NCBI GenBank assembly: GCA_029891385.1
Contig: CM057231.1
Coordinates: 67,100,990-67,164,989 of the forward strand
DNA: 64,000 nt
Origin: Erythroxylum novogranatense
Taxonomy: Eukaryota; Streptophyta; Magnoliopsida; Malpighiales; Erythroxylaceae
Direction of reading: 5' to 3'
Below, piece after piece: positions 12,135-24,421 of the stretch. How positions within the stretch are numbered: position 1 is the stretch's first letter; each line of letters begins with the position of its first letter. The position numbers and the translations under genes were made by a program. The notes under the pieces are model-generated. The model was not told the DNA's origin. It searched no databases and saw only the letters and a program-made list of their open reading frames with translations.

Positions 12135-13070
12135 ATGTAGGAGAAACTCAATTCTACAAACTCTAAGATGGACAAAATTTTAGACAAGCACATAAATATG
12201 GATAAAGATCATAAGAGATTGGAAGAGAAGTTTGAGCAAGTCATTAAAATCATGCCTTTTCCATTCATAATTTAGAGGTCTAAAAGAGTCAACTGGTAAA
12301 CACATTGTCAACAAGAAGTGTGGGGAGTCTCCTAAGTAATATTGAAGCGAATCCAAGGGAACAACTCAAAGCAATCACACTTATAAATGGGGAAAAACTC
12401 GAGCTACCAGTGGATAAATGATTTGAAACCCACCTAGAAGAAGACCAAGAAATGAAGAAGAAGGATGTATGCATAAGTGAGTACCCTCCTTATATTTCCC
12501 CTCTGCTATATCCACCTAAGATTCCATACCCTCAATGATTACCAAAGAAAAACTAGATTAATAATTTGCAAAGTTCGTGGAGAAATTAAAGACCTTGCAA
12601 ATCAATTTATCTTTGTTGAGGCATTAGAACACATGCCCAAATACACCAAATTCCTAAAGGACATGTTAGCAAAGAAGTAGACTTGGAAAGAGAATTAGAC
12701 TGTAGAACTAACCTAAAGTTTCAGCTCTATTATCACCATTCATATGCCTTTTAAGTTGAAGGATCCTGGAAGCTTCACAATACCCTGTGTGGTTGGTGAG
12801 TTAGAATTCGCAAAATGCTTATGTAACTTAGGCGCAAGTGTAAACCTTATGCCTTTGCCGACATTTAGAAAGTTGGAGCTTGGCAATGTGAAACTCACTT
12901 CAATGCCTATTCATTTGGTAGATCGATTTATAAAGAAATTGTTTGATGTAGTAGAAGATGTTAACATAAGGTGGACAAGCTCATTATTCATGTGGATTTC
13001 ATTGTATTAGATGTTGCAGAGGATGAGAACTATCCACTAATTCTTGTATGACCCTTAATAAACACCAAAA
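12135..13070 (+). pseudogene. Athila-like gag C-terminus and protease fragment
   Basis: This parallels 15405-16340 of the first Athila element. It has the coiled gag tail ('KDHKRLEEKFEQ' type), the pre-protease block (12477-12680, 'FVEALEHMPKYTKFLKDML') and the aspartic protease core (12744-13010) with 'KLKDPGSFTIPCVVGELEF' and the active-site region 'LGASVNLMPLPTFRKLEL'. The normal Asp before LGAS has become Asn ('CNLGAS'), so the site is lost. Stops interrupt gag. It is cut off at about 13070, where inverted sequence begins. Confidence 0.75.
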
Positions 13071-13351
13071 CAGCACTGATAGAAGACCTTTTGTGAGAGG
13101 GAAGTACTTATCCAAGAATGCAGCACTAGTTGCTCCCAAAGTCCTTACTTCTTTTTTATCTCCTTCAACACCTTGGCATTATCTGCAATAGCTCTGTTAG
13201 TGCTTGAAATTTCTTCAAGTACCTTCTCCCATCCGGCTTTCTCTTCCCTTCTTAACACATCACTGGCTGGTTCCTCCTCTTGATGTAGTAGTGTTGAGTT
13301 CGAACTAACCTGCCCCGCTCTATTCTTAACATCAAATTTTGCATTGATATC

Positions 13352-13729
13352 TCAAAATTCCATATTGTAGCACTTCAAGATCTTAGCTCTCGTTAAGTGA
13401 TGAGTGTTAAAGAACTGAAGAAAATATACAATTAGTCTATCATAATTGACACCATAATACTCCTCTATAGCTGTAATCAAGTACCCTAGGCTCAAATTAT
13501 TGCTTTTCTTTTTTGGAGTAGTAATAATAGCATTAAAGATGTGAATGGAGGTGTGACCTTGGACATTATGGTCCATGCACCACAACATGAAAAGTTCCTT
13601 AACCGAGCACTTGTTACTTTTGATTTGACAAACACCATTTGACACGTGATCCTTAGGGTTCTTATGCTCAAATTGGAGGGAGGAGAACTCTAGGTTAATT
13701 TTTTCATAAATGACATAGTTAAAGCACAT
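13352..13729 (-). pseudogene. Athila late ORF remnant
   Basis: A 125-codon minus ORF with 'VKELFMLWCMDHN', 'IHIFNAIIT' and 'NNLSLGYLITAI' blocks. The style resembles the ORF found after pol in Athila-type elements (sometimes called env-like), which has 'D-L-LLYCL...' and long amphipathic helices. No enzyme motif. It ends in a stop at 13352 and has no visible partner. Assignment is tentative. Confidence 0.4.
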
Positions 13730-13859
13730 GAATTTTTTTCAGTGAATTCTTCATCCTAAATTTTCAGCTCGTTGTCTCAATCTAATAGTTTCTAATATTT
13801 CAAAATCCAAATATCGAGGCACAACAATTTTTTGATACTAAGGGTTTGTAATCGGTTGC

Positions 13860-14190
13860 CTTCTTATTTCAAGTAAATTGTGGCCCTTGTTGGGTTGCTT
13901 ATCATGATCGTGACTAGTATATCAAGATCATAGCCTTAGCTCCTCCTTCAAACTTTCTCCAAATCTTCTCCGGTCTTCCCTAATCTCAAACACTAACAAA
14001 CTCATCAAAACACCTCAAACACACAAAATTAAAGCCTGATGACATGCTCTAAACCATATAACACTAAAAAAACACAAACACATAATAACACTAATATAAT
14101 TATAAACCTAAACATGCATAAATAATCTAATTAACAACTAAAAACATACTAGATTACTTATTAAAATATTATGCAACCTATAACTATCAC
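13860..14190 (-). repeat. Athila LTR start, reversed
   Basis: It aligns with the reverse complement of 18173-18480 (shared 'ctaaacctaaacatgca' and 'tataactatca' words). It stops at 14190, where the LTR end 'ctttacgattcgtgcactt' of the following plus-strand element begins directly. Confidence 0.65.
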
Positions 14191-14333
14191 TTTACGATTC
14201 GTGCACTTGCAAAACATTGAGGGTATAAGTAAAACTTGCTCAATAAGTTTTTGGCACCATTACTGGGGAGTTAGTTTTCCTTTATTCTAGGGAATTTTTT
14301 TACCTTTCTTATGTCTGTGCTACAATATAGCAC

Positions 14334-15674
14334 TTGTATCACTTGATTAGAATGAGCAATTCAAGGAGCAAAGCGCCAAGAAGAAAAAATCGAAGGAACA
14401 ATGGCAGAAGAATTCAAGCAAGGAGACTAGCAATGAACTCTTATGAATTTCATAAGACTAGGGTTCAATGTTGCACATCAAGGCATGACTCGACCACCTA
14501 TTCAAGTTGTATCATTCAAGATTAAGCCAACTTTGCTAAACATGCTGCAAACCAATAAGTAGTTTTATGGGTTAACTAATGAGGATCTTAACCCTCTTTT
14601 AGTCTTGGAATATTGGAAGACATCATTAGGATGAAACTCTTTCCCTTCTCATTAAGGGATAGAACTAAGGCACGGTAACATCCATTAAGCCCTGCACACA
14701 ACTTGAGAGCAATTGGTGCGTGCATTTTTAGACAAGAATTTCCCCTCACTAAGAAGACAAAGTTGATAAAGGAGATTATAAATTTCCAATAAAGTGATGA
14801 GGAGTCAATTTTTGAAGAATGGGAACAGTGTAAGGATTGGCAAAGGAGATGCCCTCATTATAACCTACCCAAAGAATTCACTCTACAAACCTTTTATAAT
14901 GGAGTTAATCCTCCCACAAGAGACAACATAGATGCAGCTTCTAGAGGATCTCTTATACGTAAGCAGTTGAGGAAGCAGAGGTGCTAGAAGAGATGGGGAA
15001 ATACAGTTGTCTTTGCTCATTGGACAGAAGTAGATAGTGTTTGACTTTCCGAGATCATAAAGGAGTCATTGCTATCAATTCAATGACAACAATGCAGGTT
15101 GAGATTGATAATTTAACAAAAACAACTTAATAGCCTCCAAGCCTCTTCATCCACTCAAATTAGAGCAATTCAATATAGATGTGAATTATGCGAGCAAAAT
15201 AACCATTTTACCACTAATTGTTTTTTTAATGCAAAATAACAACATAGAGCAACTGACGACATGTATACACAATTTGGTCAAGGACAAAGAAACAACACTT
15301 ATTCAAATAATTATAACCCTGGGTAAAAGAACCACCTAAAATTTTCTCAGTTGAACAATGTAGGAGATCAATTCTAACCTTAAGGGTTACCCAAATTTCA
15401 ATAAGAGAAACTCAATTCTACGAACTCTAAGTTAGGAAAAATTTGAGATAAACTCGTAAACATGGATGAAGATTATAAGAGGTTGGAAGAGAAGTTCGAG
15501 CATGTCACTAAAAACTATGCCTCTTTCATTCATAACATAGAGGTCCAAATGACTCAACTGGAAAACACATTGTCAACAAGAAGTGTGGGGAGTCTCTCGA
15601 GAAATTATGAAGCAAACCTAAGTGAGCAACTCATAGCAATCACACTTATAAGTAGGAAAAACTTAAGCAACTAG
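14334..15674 (+). pseudogene. Athila gag, element 1
   Basis: Readable in pieces. The N-terminal basic part is at 14334-14525. The capsid core lies near 14730-14980 ('NFPLTKKTKLIKEI', 'EEWEQCKDWQRRCPHYNLP', 'LQTFYNGVNPPTRDNIDAAS'), which is the retrotransposon gag domain of Athila. A Cys/His remnant 'CELCEQNNHFTTNC' is near 15185, a 'YNPG' block near 15315, and a coiled tail at 15462-15674. Several stops. Gag would form the particle. Confidence 0.75.
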
Positions 15675-16008
15675 CGGATACACAATTTAAACCCACCTAG
15701 AGGAAGACGAAGAAAGCAAGAAGAAGGATGTAGACATGAGTGAGTAATCTCCTTACATTGCCTGTCTGCTTTATCTATGCAAGATTCTATATCCTCAGTG
15801 ATTACAAAAGAACAAACTAGATTCACAATTTGCAAAGTTTGTGGAGAAATTAAAGACCTTGTAAATCAATCTATATTTTATTGAGGCATTGGAGTACATG
15901 CCCAAGTATGCCAAATTCTTGAAGCACATGCTAATAAAGAAATGGACTTAGGAAGAGAATTAAAAGGTAGCACTAACCTAAAGTTATAGCTCTATTATCA
16001 CCATTCAC

Positions 16009-16500
16009 ATGCCTTCAAAGCTAAAGGATCATGGAAAATTCACAATACTCTATGTGGTTGGTGACTTAGAATTTGCAAAATGCTTATGTGACTTAGGTGC
16101 AAGTATAAACCTTAAACCTTCATCAATCTTTAGGAAATTGAAGCTCAGCTATGTGAAGCCAACTTCGATGCCTATTCAGTTGGTGGATCGATCCATACAT
16201 AAACGGTTTGGTGTGGTGGAAAATGTTAACATAAAGGTAGACAAGTTTATTATTCCTGTGGATTTCATTGTAATAGATTGAGGATAAGAACTGTCCACTA
16301 ATTCTCGGACGACCTTTTATGAACACTGGAAAAACACTAATAGATGTTTATGAAAGCAAGGTGCTCCTTCGGATTGGTGATGAACATGTAGAGTTTAGTA
16401 TGAACAAAGACTTGAACAATTTGAAAGAAAGCATGTCTTGCATGAAAATAGACATAATGGATGATTATATTAAAGCATAAGAGAAGGGCTACTTTGAAAA
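16009..16500 (+). pseudogene. Athila aspartic protease, element 1
   Basis: 16009-16281 encodes 'MPSKLKDHGKFTILYVVGDLEF', active-site 'CDLGASINL' and 'VDKFIIPVDFIVID'. A frame break is followed by 'CPLILGRPFMNTGKTLIDV', the second conserved protease block. DLG rather than DSG/DTG at the active site is usual for Athila. After about 16500 an acidic tail is read with stops and no RT follows. Confidence 0.8.
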
Positions 16501-16759
16501 AGTAAGCTATGAGGAACAGGTGACAAAGGATATAGGGCTTGAGGAATATTTAGAAGTCCCTGTTCTAGAAGTTGAAGTAGAGGAGTGGACGATGATGATT
16601 GCATAAGACGATGAGCAGTTTACCATCTTAGATCACAAACTTCTTGATTCTATTGGAGGTTCATGGCATTTTATCATTCTCGATTATGTTGACAGTTTGT
16701 TATCAAAAATTACTTGGATTCTTCGATTCGATTGATTATGTCCTTCTCATTATCTTCTA

Positions 16760-18172
16760 ACATGTAGCTTATTTATAAGCTATGAAGCTAAAACTGGGCA
16801 ACACTGGTGGACGTAAGCTACTCATAATTGACCCAGGTCAAGTGTGGATGGAAGAGCACACCAAGCTATTGATGTTAACTAAGTGCTACTTGGGAGGCAA
16901 CCCAAGAATTAAGATCAATTTTATTTGTTTTATTTTATTTCAATAGCATTTTGTTATTTTCATTTTGTGGAGAGTGAATTGCTAGAACTTTATAGCCAGA
17001 AGTATCTCCAAATTTCTTCACCATCACTATCACCACCTTAATCACTGTAATAGGTTCATACTCCAACCTTTTTCTTTTCCTTTTATTTTTAATTTTTTTG
17101 TCATTTTTAATTTCTTTTATGTGTTGTTGTTCTCCTCACTTAATGAAAATGTGTGGTTCAAGTGTGGAGAGGTTTACATTTGTCATCATAAATGTAAATT
17201 TTGCATGTCATCTTGTTAGTTTTTCTTTAGGTTGATACCGTGTGTAGCATAATTATGATTTGTGTGAATGTATCAATGGCTATAACTTAATAGAATTAGT
17301 TTAGCATTGAACATAATCTTTTAAGTTGTAAAGACATATTAGCTTGTGAAATTTATGTTCTAAGTATCTTTGGTTGAATATGGATGTCAATTAGGATATG
17401 ATGTTAGTTCGTTCACTTTAGGATATTTATTACATACATTTATAATTATAATTCAATTTGAGTAAGTTGCATCATTAGTAACCTTTCATGAGGACGATTA
17501 GCCAAAAGAAATGAAGTAGGTTACGTGAATTGTAACAAAATGTGTATCTTTAATAAATAACTATTCCACTGGCCTTCAGGTTATGAATAGAGCTAGTAGC
17601 CAGTTCAGAATATGATATAGTTGAATAATGTAGGAACATTCTATCACAAATGTTTGGCTCGTGTCAAAAAGCTAGAATGACATTCCAACTAAGTCTATCA
17701 ATAAAACATGACCTAGTTGAATAACTAGGGGATATTCACTACAAATGTTTGCCTTCACATCAAAAGACTAAGTCAACATTAAAGAAAATAAAAAATTAGT
17801 GCTTTGATAAATAAATCCTACTGATCTTTGAAAATATAAAAAATTTTAATGAAAAGCTACTTAGTGATAATTGCACTTTCGATTGAATACTAATTATCAA
17901 TGTGTCTATAGAAGTGCTTAGAGTGAATGAATATGATGTTAAGGTTTTGATTAGTATATATATTCAATCCAAAGTGCATAGCCACATATTGCATAAGTTA
18001 ATATATTGGAATAACTTGATTGATTATTGTTTGGAGTTAAAATAATTTCATGAAGTTAAATACCATTGTATCATTATTACATATACATGAATGTATGTGT
18101 TATTATTTGGTATGTTTAAGTTTGTATTTGTTTTGTTTTTCTTAAGGACAAGCAAAAGTATAAGTGTGGGGA
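16760..18172 (+). other. Athila element 1 3' non-coding region
   Basis: About 1.4 kb with no credible ORF. It parallels 26670-27760 of element 2 and includes the conserved word 'tgctacttgggaggcaaccc' near 16885-16905. It ends in the purine run 'aagtgtggggat' (18161-18172) that serves as polypurine tract. Confidence 0.65.
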
Positions 18173-18433
18173 TGTTGATAGTTATAGTTTATATTATACT
18201 TTGGTAAGTATTTTAGTGTGTTTTTAGATGTTGAATAGATTATTTGTGCATGTTTAGGTTTAGAATTATGTTAATGTGATAGTGTGTTTATGATTTTTAG
18301 TGTTTTATGATTTAGAACATGATATTGGACTTTAATTTTGTGCACTTCAGGTTTTTTGATGTAGTTGTTAGTGTATAAACTTAGATGAAGAAGATTGAAG
18401 AAATTTGGAGAAAGTTTTGACAAAAGGAGCAAG

Positions 18434-18605
18434 GTAACAATCGTGACAGAAAGTCTCCCACAAGGTCACGATCGTGACACCCTTGTCACAATCATGAAAG
18501 TAGAGGATCACACCAAGTCACGATCATGACAAACATGTCATGATTGTGAGAGAACACAATTTTCCTAGGGTCATGATTGTGACACTACTATCACGATCAT
18601 GACAA
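18434..18605. repeat. GTCACGATCRTGAC palindrome array
   Basis: At least seven exact or near copies of the 14-base palindrome GTCACGATCGTGAC and its variants occur here, for example at 18465-18478, 18485-18498, 18517-18530, 18537-18550, 18570-18583 and 18590-18603. They sit in the Athila LTR about 260-430 bases from its start. The reversed LTRs at 13860-14190 and 24422-25147 keep traces of the same array. Confidence 0.8.
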
Positions 18606-19635
18606 GCACCCCACAAATGCAGGGATCTCCTTTTATTTTGATAATTTGAGGGTCTTTTTAGACATTTTGGCTTAGGTAAAACCTAGTTTTCACTTTAAAT
18701 GAAAAAAGAACTATAGAAGAACATTAAATGAACCTAATGAGACCTAGCCTCCACTCATCATCTTGAGAAAGAACTTAAGGGAGAGAGAAGGAGAGAAGAG
18801 AAGAGGAGCTTTAGCCAGCTTTCCAACCACTCCAACCCTGCCATCTTAAGTTATTTTTTATTTCCTCTTGTTATTCATTTCATCTTGATGTATGCTTTGG
18901 ATTTTAGGATGTTGAATATGTTACCAATGATGTTCTAACTTCATTTTGAGATTGATTCTTGAATCCTTTTGTGAGTTATTTGCTTTTGATGTTAATGGAA
19001 AGTTTGGGTATTGTGATATTTACTGTTTTTACATACTTCAATAATAAATCAAGAGATTGAATTGATAGTAACATGATTAGGTTAGGTAATAAAAATTAAC
19101 AACCTACTGGATCTCATAAATATTAAATCGGTAATTATACGATGGGAGATCTTATGTGAAGACCCAATTTCCTATTAGATAGCTTAAGGATTAATTAGAG
19201 ATGTAGGTTGTTTTTGTTAATTGAGAAATTACAAAATTGGAATTTTGCATTCAATTAGGGATTATTAATTAGGGTTTAACAATTAGATCTTGAGAAAGAA
19301 TAATCAACCCTATGGAAATCTAGGATTGATACCAATTAGATCAAAAGTGATTAAGTTAGCAAAATGATGATAGAATGAATCCCATCTTCTCATAATTGTT
19401 TGATCTTGTCTTGTTTTGATATCTCATTTGTTAAGTGATTAGTGCTTTATTTTGATTTACTTGTGTTAATTTTGGAATTTCAATTTCAATTTCAATTTCA
19501 ATTTCAATTAATCCATACTCAATTGCTTAATTTCCTGTTTAGTTTTATTTTCAATTTAATCAAAATTTTTATAACCTTAGACAAAATTATGATTCAATTA
19601 GTTTAGCTAATTCCTCATGAGACGGTTGTTCTTCT

Positions 19636-20385
19636 GTGACGGTTGTGGAAAAAGGAAAAAATCTTATTATAATGGATGTGTGTAATAATGAGGATGGTGT
19701 TGTCTGGAAGATTTTCTGGGTTTATGGTGATCCTGATTTGCAGGCAAGGGCCTTAAACTGGGAGCAACTTGTGAGGAAAGCTAGAGGGATTATGTGTCCA
19801 TGGATTTGTATGGGAGATTTTAATGATTTTCTTTATCATCATGAAAAACAAGGGGGACAAAAAAAGGCTGCTGGAAAGCTGGTTGGTTTTCGGGATATGA
19901 TTGGGAAAGTAGGACTTATTGATTTACCCTCGAAAGGGTTGTGGTATACTTGGGTTAATAGGCGGGAGGAAGGTGAGATTAGGGAGAAAATTGATAGAAC
20001 TCTTGCTAATCAACTGTGGATTGAACGATATCCTAACTATATGGTTACCAATCTTCCAATTGTTGGGTCTGATCATGCCCCTGTCCTACTGGAAACTGCC
20101 CCGAAAGTGCAGAAGGGTTCTAGGCAGTTTAAGTTTGAAGTTTTTTGGAGTAAGCATCCGGATTGTGCTCAGATTATCACAAAGGGTTGGGACCGTCAGT
20201 TTCATGGATCTAGATTGTTTCAGATAGTTCAGAAACAGAGAGCATGCAAGTTCAATCTTATAGAATGGAGTAGGCAGGTCTTTCCTAACTTCAGAAAAGA
20301 GATTGATGGAATTATGGCACAGCAGAAGATTTGCAGATACGAAATGGAAGTAGTGCAGAGGAGAAACTTCAGATTAAGAAGCTAG
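19636..20385 (+). pseudogene. LINE endonuclease, C-terminal part
   Basis: The open frame shows the second half of an exonuclease/endonuclease/phosphatase domain: 'WICMGDFNDFLYHHEK' (catalytic D-N pair), 'GLIDLPSKGLWYTWVN', 'IDRTLANQLW' and the terminal 'VGSDHAPVLLE' with the catalytic Asp-His. It would nick the target DNA. The N-terminal Asn and Glu sites are absent. A frameshift near 20340-20385 separates it from the RT frame. Confidence 0.9.
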
Positions 20386-22013
20386 TTGGAAATTTAAAAA
20401 AGGCCTGGGAAGAGGAAGAACAATATTGGTTTTCCAGAGCTAGAGTGAAATGGTTAGCTAATGGGGATAAGAATACTAAATTTTTTCATCAGTCCACTTT
20501 GCAGAGACGCAGGGGTAATAAGGTTCTTCGCATTCAAGACCATGATGGGACCTGGATAGAGGATGAAGCTGGAGTGATGGCTCATTTTTGTGAGTTTTTT
20601 CAGGATTTATTTTCTAGTGAGGGTTGTAGTGATATTGATGTAGTCTTACAGGATATCCCTAGGGTTGTTACTGATGAAATGAATACGGCTTTGGTCAGGG
20701 AGATAACTGAAGATGAAATAATGGCAGCTGTTTTTCACCTTGGTGCATTGAAAGCCCCTGGGCCTGATGGATATAATGGTTTGTTTTATCAGAAATTTTG
20801 GGATATACTTAAACAGGCCATTATTGCTGGTGTTAAAAGTTTCTTTCAACATGGTTATATACTCAAGGAACTTAATAAGACTTGGTGACCTTGGTACCTA
20901 AGGTGAAGAATCCGAACATGTATCACAGCTTAGACTTATAAGTCGTTGTAACTTCATTATAAGATCATCTCTAAAATCATGACTGAGAGACTGAGGGGCT
21001 TTATGGGTGATTTAATTACTTGCAACCAGAGTGGCTTTGTGGAGGGGAGGCAAATACAGGATAATCTCCTAGTCGCCAGTGAAGTATTTCATAACTTGAA
21101 GATTAGGAAAGGACAAAAGTTTGGGTTGGCTTTGAAACTGGATATGGCTAAAGCTTATGATAGAGTGGAGTGGGTTTTATTAAAAGCAGTTTTGGAGAAA
21201 ATGGGCTTCAATTCTACTTGGATAAGGTGGATCATGGAGTGTATCTCCTCTGTTACCTATCTACTCAATGTCAATGGTAAGCGATCTGGTCTCATAACTC
21301 CAACTAGAGGTCTTAGTGCAAGGGTCCTCCGTCCCTTACTGCTTTTTGTTTGTAGTAGATGTCTTGTCCCGAATGGTTACTCATGCCATTGCATCTAGGC
21401 AACTGGAGGGTCTTAGGTTAGTTGGAGATTGCCCAGTTTTGTCCCATCTCCTTTTTGCTGATGATGCATTATTCTTTTACTCGCGATGTCGCTAATGTCT
21501 CTTTTATGTTTGCTATTCGATAAGTATTGCAAAGCTTCAGGACAGAAGGTGAATCTGGCTAAATCCAGTATTATTTTCAGTTCTAATACACCTGCAGCAA
21601 AGAGACAAGAATTGAAGCAGCTTTTGGGAGTTCCTGAAGCCTCCAATCCTGGGACCTATCTGGGGCTGCCTAGCTTCTGGGGAATGACCAAGCGACAAGC
21701 AGTAGGGTTTATTAAAGAGCGGATTCTTAAGAAGATGAATGGCTGGAAGACCAAGTTACTCAGTCAGGGTGGTCGGGAGGTCCTTATAAAGGCAGTTGCT
21801 ACAGCTATGCCTATTTATCTGATGCAATGCATCAAGTTCCCTGCCAAATCCTGTGAGGAGATTAATGCTGTGCTTGCTAATTTCTGGTGGGGGCAGAAGA
21901 CTCATGAGCATAGGATCCATTGGGCTAGTTGGATCACAATGACAGCCAGTAAATGTGTGGGCGGAATGGGTTTTAAGGACCTGCAGTTGATGAATATTAC
22001 TTTACTTGCTTGA
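20331..22013 (+). pseudogene. LINE reverse transcriptase
   Basis: RT is read in three frames. 20331-20888 holds 'VKWLANGDKNTKFFHQ' and 'LGALKAPGPDGYNGLFYQKFW'. 20979-21398 holds 'NQSGFVEGRQIQDNLLV' and 'LALKLDMAKAYDRVEW' with a catalytic Asp. The catalytic block 'LLFADDALFF' is near 21450-21480, outside the longest ORFs. 21486-22013 holds the thumb ('GQKVNLAKSSIIFSSNT', 'YLGLPSFWG'). Three or more frameshifts and stops inactivate it. Confidence 0.9.
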
Positions 22014-22139
22014 CAATGTTGGAGGTTGCTTACAAACCCAAATGCCTTATAGGCAAGGGTCTTAAAAGGTTTATACTTTTCTAAAACTTCTTATCTGCAG
22101 GCAAAAAAGGGCTCAAGGGCCTCTTGGATTTGGACTAGC

Positions 22140-23508
22140 TTGTTGGAAGGAAGGGACTTTTTGAAGCAGCATATTCAGTGGCAAGTAGTGGATGGTCGAA
22201 GCATCAACATATGGGATGAACCTTGGATTCAGGGTAGATCAGTACCTAAACCTGCAGGCCTTCCTGTTGGAGCTCCTCAAAAAGTGGCAGACTTGATTGA
22301 TCCTCAAGCTGAACAATGGAAACTTGCGGTAGTGAGGGAGTATATTTCTCCTGAGCAGTAGAAGCAGATTCAAGAAATCCCTCTGTGTAGTAAAAGTAAG
22401 TCAGATAGATATATTTGGCCTGTTGCTGCTAATGGCATTTATTCTATTAAAGTGGGTTATCATATATTGCATCAAGCCTCAGTGAAATCATCCAACAGTA
22501 AAGCTACTACTTCTCATTTTGTGGACAAATCTGTGTGGAAATGGCTTTGGAATCTCAATCTTCCTACTAAGATTAAGGTATTTATCTGGAACGCCATTAG
22601 AAATATATTGCCTACTAATTCTAATTTGGTATATCGCTCAGTACATACTGATTCTCTGTGTCCTATCTGTTGCTGTGAAACTGAGACTACTGAGCATATG
22701 TTTTTGTTATGCCCTTGGACAGAATGTGCATGGTTTGGTGGTGTATTGGGTTTGAGAATTTCAAGACATGGGTTACATTCTTTTGATACATGGCTGCTGT
22801 CATTGATTGAAACTCTTAAAAAATCTGTGGCTGGTGATACTTGTTTGCTGTTTCTTGGTATCTTGCTTTGGAATATCTGGAAACAAAGATGTAAAGTGGT
22901 TTTTCAAAAGATTAAACCTGATCCCATAGGATGCATTGAGAAAAGTATGGCCTTATTGAATGAATGTAGCAGTCCACGGATACAAAAAGGAATGTTGAAG
23001 ATGCCTTGTCTGAAGAGGTATTGGCTCAAACCAAAGGATGGTTATATGACATTGAATTGTGATGGAGCTTTTAAAATGGGGAGGTTGGTCAATGTGATTC
23101 TTAGGAATGCAAAGAAGTTGTATAGTTGATGGTTTGGCTTCAGCATGTACTGTGGGGACTGAACTTGAGGCTGAAGCTAGGGCAGTATATGAAGGTGTGA
23201 AGCTTCTGGAGAGGATGGGCTATCATAATGTACATATTGAATTAGATTCTCATATTGTATAGTCAGAAATAATAAAGCATAAAGGGATGAACCAATGGAT
23301 AATTCATTCATACATTTCTGATATACTATTTCTATTCTGATACCTTCTGTGGCATTGACTTTGTTCTAATTAATCAGGAAGCTAACAGGGTAGCTGATTG
23401 GTTAGCAAAGCAAGCTCGCAAGAAGATGTGCTTGGGTAATTGGGTATTAACACCCCCATCTTCTTTGGTTGGCATTTTGAGTCGGGATGGTTTACCAGCT
23501 CCCCCTTA
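22140..23508 (+). pseudogene. LINE zinc-finger (zf-RVT) and RNase H
   Basis: 22452-23129 includes 'VWKWLWNLNLPTKIKVFIWN' and the Cys/His cluster 'CPICCCETETTEHMFLLCPW', typical of plant LINE zf-RVT domains. 'MTLNCDGAF' near 23045 starts RNase H. The rest is frameshifted: 'ELEAEARAVYEGVKLLERMG' near 23160, then 'ANRVADWLAKQA' near 23385, ending at 23508. An RNase H after RT is common in plant L1 elements. Confidence 0.85.
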
Positions 23509-24421
23509 ATTGTACATTTTGATGGGAGACGATAGTGAGAATTTCATAGTTAGTTTTCTTGTATGTTGTATTTCATGCTCCTTTCTTTTATGATTGTATT
23601 GATTTTTGTACTAGTTACTTCCTATTAATGAAATTTTCTTCTTCTGACCAAAAAAAAAAATCCTCATGAGACTAAAACCTCAACTACTACACTTTACGAT
23701 TCGTGAACTTATGTAACACTGAGGGTTTTATATTAGTAAAACTTGCTCAATAAGTTTTTGTCACCGTTGTTAGGGAATTTTAGCATTAGGATTATTTGAA
23801 TTCCTTTGATTTAATGAATTTTTACATTTTCTTGCATGATTTAGGTACCTAATCCTAAGAGATTAAAAAAAAAAGATAGAAGGAAGTTTGGATGTGAAGT
23901 AAAAGACACATCAATCTAGATATCACGAGGCATGAATGAGGAATCTAAAGAACTAATCACCAAGAAGGGATAGAAAAATAAATAGTGAGGGAAATACATC
24001 ACAGAGAGCAAAGGACTCTTATAGACTTCTTGAGGCTAGGTTGTAGCGCCTATCATCAAGGAATTACATAAACAGCAGAGCAATTGACACACGATTTGTT
24101 TGAAGAGATGGCAAACAATAGTTTTTTTAGACATCAGAACAAAGTAGAAAGAAATCAACCTTTTAGGATCCCAAATGAATGATTGCTGCAAATTCAGTAA
24201 TAGCATTGTAAGCTAAGATTGATAACCTTACCAAGTAATTGAATAGTCTGACAGCTGCCTCTTTCTCTACATTGAAATCAATTCAGCAAGGGAGCGAGCT
24301 ATGCAGACAAGAGATCCATATCAAAGCTAAATTCTTCCTAATGAAAAACAAAAACATGTAACAATTCAACTTCATAGAAGCACAAATTGGTCAGGTAGGT
24401 AATGATCGTTATTTGAATACA

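Larger units (their letters stand above)
13071..14190 (-). mobile_element. Inverted Athila-like fragment
   Basis: A minus-strand Athila fragment wedged between plus-strand Athila pieces. It carries an env-position ORF remnant (13729-13352) and, at its right edge, the first 330 or so bases of an Athila LTR in reverse. LTR start and ORF lie next to each other with everything between missing, so an internal deletion or a rearrangement is needed. Confidence 0.5.
14191..18172 (+). mobile_element. Athila-like element 1 (gag-protease only)
   Basis: Starts with an LTR end (to about 14242) and a decayed primer site 'tttttggcaccattactgggga', which fits the Asp-tRNA type site usual for Athila. Gag follows at 14330-15674 and protease at 16009-16450. 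The sequence then passes straight to a 3' non-coding part with 'gctacttgggaggcaaccc' and a polypurine tract before the LTR at 18173. No RT, RNase H or integrase is present. Element 2 (23755-27760) has the same layout, so this looks like a non-autonomous family rather than a chance deletion. Confidence 0.75.
19624..23660 (+). mobile_element. L1-type LINE, 5'-truncated
   Basis: Flanked by the exact 12-base duplication TCCTCATGAGAC (19612-19623 and 23661-23672) and ending in an 11-base A run, the signature of target-primed reverse transcription. It encodes the end of an APE-type endonuclease, RT, a zinc-finger region and RNase H in that order. ORF1 and the endonuclease N-terminus are missing, so it was truncated at insertion. 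It sits inside the Athila LTR and is therefore younger than it. Confidence 0.95.
18173..23750 (+). repeat. Athila LTR shared by elements 1 and 2, split by LINE
   Basis: The LTR starts TGTTGATAG right after a polypurine tract and ends '...aaaacttgctcaata' right before a primer site at about 23755. One LTR therefore serves as 3' LTR of element 1 and 5' LTR of element 2. Without the LINE (19624-23660 plus one copy of its target duplication) it is about 1.53 kb. It contains a palindrome array at 18434-18605. Confidence 0.75.

Noticed and set aside
18434..18605. Possible CRISPR-like array
   Set aside because: The repeats are short palindromes with irregular spacers inside a plant LTR; there are no cas genes and the host is a eukaryote.
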